Of a stretch of DNA of 11,010 nucleotides, positions 7,534-11,010 are shown in pieces (within the stretch, counting starts at the first letter, position 1; each line of letters starts with the position of its first letter). A program made the translations under genes and the position numbers. The stretch comes from Bacteroidota bacterium (GTDB taxonomy: Bacteria; Bacteroidota; Bacteroidia; Bacteroidales; UBA1715): the NCBI GenBank assembly GCA_029266015.1, contig JAJUFK010000063.1, positions 1 through 11,010 on the forward strand, read 5' to 3'. The notes beneath the pieces were generated by a model. That model ran no database searches, was not told the DNA's origin, and saw only the letters and a list, made by a program, of their open reading frames with translations.

Positions 7534-7965
7534 ATGTCAAAAGCTGAAATTCACACTGAAAAAGGAGTAATGAAGGTTGAATTCTATGATACCGATGCTC
7601 CGGGAACTGTTGCAAATTTTATAAAACTTTCTAAAGAAGGATTCTATGATGGTCTTACTTTTCATAGAGTTATTCCTAACTTTGTAATTCAAGGTGGGTG
7701 TCCTAAAGGAACAGGTGTAGGCGGTCCGGGATATACAATTCCATGTGAACTTACCGGAAATAATCAATATCATGATCGTGGAGTATTGTCTATGGCGCAT
7801 GCCGGCAGAAATACCGGAGGTTCACAATTTTTTATTTGCCATAATCGTGAGAATACAGCTCATCTCGATAGAAATCATACGTGTTTCGGGAAAGTGTACG
7901 AAGGGCTTGAAGTAATTGATGCGATTAGACAGGGTGATATTATTGAAAAAATTGTAATTCTGTAA
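7534..7965 (+). CDS. Cyclophilin-type peptidyl-prolyl cis-trans isomerase
   Basis: Catalyses cis-trans isomerisation of Xaa-Pro bonds during protein folding. The 143-residue product is a single cyclophilin domain with no signal peptide, so it is cytoplasmic. Active-site residues are in place: R45, F50 and Q53 in FHRVIPNFVIQGG, the SQFF strand (97-100; F100 corresponds to F113 of human cyclophilin A) and H115 in HLDRNH (corresponding to H126). The tryptophan that anchors cyclosporin in human cyclophilin A (W121) is replaced by H110, as expected for bacterial forms that bind the drug poorly. The protein is shorter than the eukaryotic type and ends just after the last strand (EKIVIL), as in compact bacterial members. 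It follows the secreted protein gene by 4 bases and has no Shine-Dalgarno, so translation may be coupled. Confidence 0.95.
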   Translation: MSKAEIHTEKGVMKVEFYDTDAPGTVANFIKLSKEGFYDGLTFHRVIPNFVIQGGCPKGTGVGGPGYTIPCELTGNNQYHDRGVLSMAHAGRNTGGSQFFICHNRENTAHLDRNHTCFGKVYEGLEVIDAIRQGDIIEKIVIL

Positions 7966-7986
7966 TTGCATTCTACTAATCGCAAT

Positions 7987-8010
7987 AAATAATCCCATTA
8001 TTTTTTTATT
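7987..8010 (+). terminator. Weak candidate terminator after the cyclophilin gene
   Basis: AAATAAT (7987-7993) and ATTATTT (7997-8003) can pair around a CCC loop and are followed by more T (8004-8010 region, TTTTATT). The stem is entirely A-T, so stability is low. Its position, 21 bases after the stop, is suitable, and a perfect -7 promoter motif follows downstream. Confidence 0.3.
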
Positions 8011-8040
8011 CTTATATCCGGTATTGTTCCAAAATTTTCT

Positions 8041-8048
8041 TATTTTTG
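8041..8048 (+). promoter_or_regulatory. Candidate -7 promoter element for the polysaccharide-export block
   Basis: TATTTTTG is a perfect match to TAnnTTTG, about 60 bases before the ATG at 8110. The nearest TTG (8024-8026) is only 14 bases upstream, shorter than usual, so the -33 part is doubtful. It lies in the longest gene-free gap of the window (7966-8109). Confidence 0.4.
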
Positions 8049-8109
8049 GTATGCAAACCATGATTGTGTATTGTATATAACCGCAATACTTGTCAGTAAT
8101 TTTTATAGA

Positions 8110-8925
8110 ATGAAGTATGTAATTAGTATAGTTGTGCTAAGTGTTTTGCTTAGTAAACAGTTAGTTTATGGTCAGTCTGATGTTTTTTATGTGCCTCAAA
8201 CTAATAATTCATGGAGCAATATAAGTAATGCTTTAAATACTCAAAATGCATGGGCAATGTATTCAAATCCAGCAGCATTGGTATATGCTTCGCCACTTTC
8301 TATTGGTGTTGCGTGTAAACAAATGTACGGACTTACCGATTTGATAAACTCTACCTTATGTGTGGGAGGACTTTATTCATTTGGTGCAATTGGTTCAACC
8401 GTTACTATGTTTTCTAATAACTATATACAATCATATCTTATTAGTTTTCATTATGCTAAACAAATTTTTACTAAAGCATCAGTTTCTGTATCTGGTATAT
8501 ATTCTTGTTCACAATCAGAGGAATTTAATAGTAATTGTAATTCTATAATACCACAAATATCTGCCACCTATAAACCATATAATGAATTGCTTTTAGGATT
8601 TACCATAGTGCAACCTATATACTATAGACTCAAACAAACAAAATACTTTGAAGAGTTTGAGTGTGCTGCTTCATATTTGGGAATACCAAACGTTGTAGTT
8701 ACTATTGCAACAAAAAAATCTTACAATGATTTTTTGATAACAACTGTTGGTGTTGATTATACTGTTCATACAAAGCTTGTGTTTTCTGCTTCAGTTGCAA
8801 ATCAATATAGGCCATTAAGTTTAGGAATTGGATATAGAATTTCACGTTGTAAATTTCAATATGCAACTTCAGTCCATTCATTTCTCGGATTTTCACATAC
8901 AGTAAGTTTTTTGTATAGTTTGTAA
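8110..8925 (+). CDS. Predicted outer membrane beta-barrel protein, function unknown
   Basis: A 271-residue exported protein. The signal peptide is MKYVISIVVLSVLLSKQLVYG (1-21) with predicted cleavage before Q22. The mature part is built of short amphipathic stretches rich in Tyr, Ser, Val and Ile with turns between them, as in outer membrane barrels, and near its start has NAWAMYSNPAAL (46-57), resembling the NPA segment near the N-terminus of FadL- and PorV/PorQ-type barrels of Bacteroidota. That resemblance is by motif and position only. I took ATG 8110 rather than an in-frame TTG at 8071, because only the former places the signal peptide at the N-terminus. The export lipoprotein gene follows 34 bases after the stop, so it may belong to the polysaccharide block, possibly as an outer membrane partner; this is inference. 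A PorV/PorQ-like T9SS-associated protein is an alternative. Confidence 0.75.
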   Translation: MKYVISIVVLSVLLSKQLVYGQSDVFYVPQTNNSWSNISNALNTQNAWAMYSNPAALVYASPLSIGVACKQMYGLTDLINSTLCVGGLYSFGAIGSTVTMFSNNYIQSYLISFHYAKQIFTKASVSVSGIYSCSQSEEFNSNCNSIIPQISATYKPYNELLLGFTIVQPIYYRLKQTKYFEEFECAASYLGIPNVVVTIATKKSYNDFLITTVGVDYTVHTKLVFSASVANQYRPLSLGIGYRISRCKFQYATSVHSFLGFSHTVSFLYSL

Positions 8926-8959
8926 TTATTTTTTGTTATAATTGCAAAAAAAATGTACT

Positions 8960-9745
8960 ATGAAGAATTGCTTGAAATTTCTTGTGTTTAGTATGCTTGT
9001 GATTTTTGCTGCAAGTTGTACTTCAAATAAAAATTTAGTGTATTTAGAAAATATACCACAAGGAACTTCCGATAAAATATCATCAACAAAACAAACACTT
9101 GAATATAAACTGCAATCGGGTGATGTAGTATATGTTAAGATTTTGAGTATAAACAAAGAACTGAATGAATTATTTAATGTAGATAATTCAAATAATCAAA
9201 ATGCATATATTAATGAAACGTCTATTAATTTGCGAGGATTTACTATAGATAACAACGGATATATTCGATTGCCTATAATAGATACTGTTAAAATTGCAGG
9301 AATGCAAGCATTTGAAGCAGAACGTTTAATACAAACTAAAGTAAATGAGTATTTTAAAAATGCAACTGTAGTATTAAAACCATTGAATAACAAAATTTCT
9401 GTGTTGGGCGAGGTTAACAGACCCGGGCAATTTGTAATATACAGAAATGATGTTAACATATTAGAAGCTATTGCAATGGCCGGTGATGTTAATCAATTTG
9501 CAGATAAAAAGAAAATACTTATAATACGTACAATAGGCACTACAAATGTTACTTATAGAGTTGATATGACTGATACAAAAATATTGTCAAATAAAGATTT
9601 TTATTTGTTGCCCAATGATATAGTTATAGTTGAACCATTGAAATTGAAATCGTTGAGAGTTAATACTCCAACAATATCACTTGTATTGAGCGGTATTGGT
9701 ACCATAGTAAATGCATTAACATTGTATTCTGTTTTTAATAAATAA
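8960..9745 (+). CDS. wza: Polysaccharide export lipoprotein (Wza/BexD/KpsD-like, Poly_export + SLBB)
   Basis: An outer membrane lipoprotein that forms, or is part of, the exit channel for capsule or exopolysaccharide. The 261-residue product begins with a lipoprotein signal ending in FAASC (lipidated C20). The polysaccharide export domain runs from about 48 to 141 (YKLQSGDVVYVKI near 49-61, then GFTIDNNGYIRLPIIDTVKI), and an SLBB domain from about 146 (ISVLGEVNRPGQF, 146-158) to 190. A hydrophobic C-terminal helix (about 237-258) recalls the membrane-spanning helix of Wza and other Bacteroidota members. The protein is shorter than E. coli Wza (about 380 residues), with one clear SLBB repeat. 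I chose ATG 8960 because it places the lipobox correctly; an in-frame TTG at 8942 only adds six residues. A weak -7-like TATAATTG (8937-8944) lies just upstream. The Wzc-like gene follows after 14 bases, so they form an operon. Confidence 0.93.
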   Translation: MKNCLKFLVFSMLVIFAASCTSNKNLVYLENIPQGTSDKISSTKQTLEYKLQSGDVVYVKILSINKELNELFNVDNSNNQNAYINETSINLRGFTIDNNGYIRLPIIDTVKIAGMQAFEAERLIQTKVNEYFKNATVVLKPLNNKISVLGEVNRPGQFVIYRNDVNILEAIAMAGDVNQFADKKKILIIRTIGTTNVTYRVDMTDTKILSNKDFYLLPNDIVIVEPLKLKSLRVNTPTISLVLSGIGTIVNALTLYSVFNK

Positions 9746-9759
9746 TTTATTCCTTTTAT

Positions 9760-11010
9760 ATGAATAATGTACTTCAAAATCAAGAAGAAGAAAATATAAA
9801 TATTAAAAAATATATTCAATTATTTCTTGATAACTGGCGTTGGTTTGTTGCTACCATAATTATAACTGTTAGTATCGCTTTTTTGGTAAACAGATATTCT
9901 GCGCCAAAATTTGAATCACAAAATACAGTGTATTTAACCGAAAAAGAAGACGCTATGGGTGCCATGAGTACCATTATGAAAGAATTTGGTTCGTTTGGAA
10001 GCAAAACGCAAAATATTGAAAATCAAATGGGAATTCTTACATCATATTCTCTTACACGAAAAACATTAGAACGATTAAATTATCAGGTTTCATATTTTGA
10101 TAAAGGACGAATTAATAATGTTGAAATATATAATAAATGCCCGTTTCGAGTAATATTAGATACTATATATACCGATGAATATAAAGAAAAAATATATGTA
10201 ACTATATTGTCTGAAAATGAAGTAAAAGTTGAAATACCTCGTGATTCAAACGCTGTATCTGTACAATTATATTTTGGTGAACAATTTGAAAATAATGATT
10301 ATAAATTTAAAATTGTAAAGTCTGATATTTTTGATGCTCAAGAACATGTTTCTCAAGATTTTTTCTTTCAAATACATGATTATAATGAACTTACAAAACA
10401 ATATTTAAAAAATTTAACAGTAGAAGCGAGTTTTAAAAAAGGAACAATTTTGCAGCTTACTGCTACCGGAACTGTTCCCGAAAAAGTTGTAGAATATTTA
10501 AATACATTAATAATAGAAGCTATTGAAAATGATTTGAAAGAAAAAAATGCTACATCTATTAAAACAATTGAATTCATAGACCAACAGCTTACCAGTGTTG
10601 TTGATTCTTTATCGTATGCCGAAAAAAATCTTGAAACATTTCGTTCTGCCAATAAAATTGTAAATCTGAGTGAAGAAGGTTCTACAATGTTTAAAAAGTT
10701 AGAAGAATTGCAAGCAAAGAAATCACTCATTGATATTAAAATAAAGTATTACGAATATTTATTAAAAACCATTAGAGACAAAAGTAATTTTAAAGATATA
10801 ATTACGCCTTCTATTATTGGAGTTCAAGATCAATTGTTAAATTCTTTGGTAAGTCAGTTGAGTCAGTTGTATTCTGAACGTCAGGTACTTGAATATACTG
10901 CTACCGGAGATAATCCGAGTTTGCAGATTATAAATATGAAAATTAAAAATACTATTGCAGCTTTAATAGATAATGTAAATAATTTAATAGAATCGGCTCA
11001 GATAGAATCA
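9760..11010 (+). CDS. wzc: Wzc-like chain-length determinant/tyrosine autokinase, 3'-truncated by window edge
   Basis: An inner membrane protein that works with the Wza-like channel to control polysaccharide chain length and export. The frame is open from ATG 9760 through the last base (417 codons, no stop). A short cytoplasmic N-terminus (1-27) precedes the first transmembrane helix (about 28-44, within WRWFVATIIITVSIAFLV). The following region is the Wzz-type periplasmic domain (about 45-240), then a long helical coiled coil (about 255-417; e.g. ATSIKTIEFIDQQLTSVVDS and YAEKNLETFRSANKIV). The GNVR segment, the second membrane helix and, if present, the Walker A/B kinase domain with the tyrosine tail would lie beyond the window, so whether it is a full kinase or a Wzz-only protein cannot be decided here. 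Bacteroidota homologues of this design are usually full-length kinases. It starts 14 bases after the export lipoprotein gene. Confidence 0.88.
   Translation, partial: MNNVLQNQEEENINIKKYIQLFLDNWRWFVATIIITVSIAFLVNRYSAPKFESQNTVYLTEKEDAMGAMSTIMKEFGSFGSKTQNIENQMGILTSYSLTRKTLERLNYQVSYFDKGRINNVEIYNKCPFRVILDTIYTDEYKEKIYVTILSENEVKVEIPRDSNAVSVQLYFGEQFENNDYKFKIVKSDIFDAQEHVSQDFFFQIHDYNELTKQYLKNLTVEASFKKGTILQLTATGTVPEKVVEYLNTLIIEAIENDLKEKNATSIKTIEFIDQQLTSVVDSLSYAEKNLETFRSANKIVNLSEEGSTMFKKLEELQAKKSLIDIKIKYYEYLLKTIRDKSNFKDIITPSIIGVQDQLLNSLVSQLSQLYSERQVLEYTATGDNPSLQIINMKIKNTIAALIDNVNNLIESAQIES

Noticed and set aside
8071..8109. Upstream extension of the beta-barrel gene from a TTG at 8071
   Set aside because: It would bury the signal peptide 13 residues inside the protein; ATG 8110 places it at the N-terminus.
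7966..8109. Possible small RNA, tRNA or riboswitch in the longest gap
   Set aside because: The gap is about 144 bases and AT-rich, with no cloverleaf or known riboswitch core visible; only weak terminator and promoter motifs can be supported.
10380..10730. A 116-codon open frame on the minus strand
   Set aside because: It lies entirely opposite the Wzc-like reading frame, has Ser/Phe-rich composition typical of antisense shadow frames and no recognisable motif.
10851..10869. Short direct repeat AGTCAGTTG occurring twice in tandem
   Set aside because: It encodes SQLSQL within the coiled-coil heptads of the Wzc-like protein; there are only two copies and it is explained by the coding sequence.

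Overview
The window reads as chromosomal DNA of an AT-rich (roughly 30% GC by eye) member of the Bacteroidota, most likely a fermentative Bacteroidales-type organism. Four things point there: no gene start is preceded by a Shine-Dalgarno sequence and most starts sit behind A-rich stretches; several intergenic gaps carry the Bacteroidota -7 promoter motif TAnnTTTG; two exported proteins are predicted to be cut so that glutamine becomes residue 1, as is common in this phylum; and the protein families are typical of it. All genes lie on the + strand. The longest gene-free gap is about 144 bases (7966-8109), so no long empty stretch needs explaining, and I see no tRNA, rRNA, CRISPR array, transposase or phage gene.

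Layout. Bases 1-1122 hold the 3' part of a dGTP triphosphohydrolase gene (HD superfamily). A long phosphohexomutase gene (1181-2983) follows and is closed by a clear intrinsic terminator. Next is the acetate operon pta-ackA (3078-5297), which converts acetyl-CoA to acetate with ATP gain. Bases 5385-6944 hold a membrane zinc peptidase of the Ste24/M48 type, followed after 6 bases by a small DUF721 (DciA-like) protein. Bases 7032-7965 hold a small secreted four-cysteine protein of unknown function, followed after 4 bases by a cytoplasmic-type cyclophilin. Bases 8110-11010 begin a surface polysaccharide block: a predicted outer membrane beta-barrel protein, a Wza-like export lipoprotein, and the N-terminal part of a Wzc-like chain-length/tyrosine kinase protein that runs off the window.

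How it fits together. The phosphohexomutase supplies or consumes sugar-1-phosphates and so links central carbon flow to polysaccharide precursors. Pta and AckA form the main ATP-yielding end of fermentation. The Wza/Wzc pair marks the start of a capsule or exopolysaccharide export locus whose glycosyltransferase and polymerase genes would be expected beyond base 11010. Most of the window is ordinary housekeeping. The points worth a second look are an apparent insertion in the phosphohexomutase, the unidentified secreted four-cysteine protein paired with a cyclophilin, and the unidentified beta-barrel protein directly upstream of the export genes. I did not find convincing evidence of a wholly new system.
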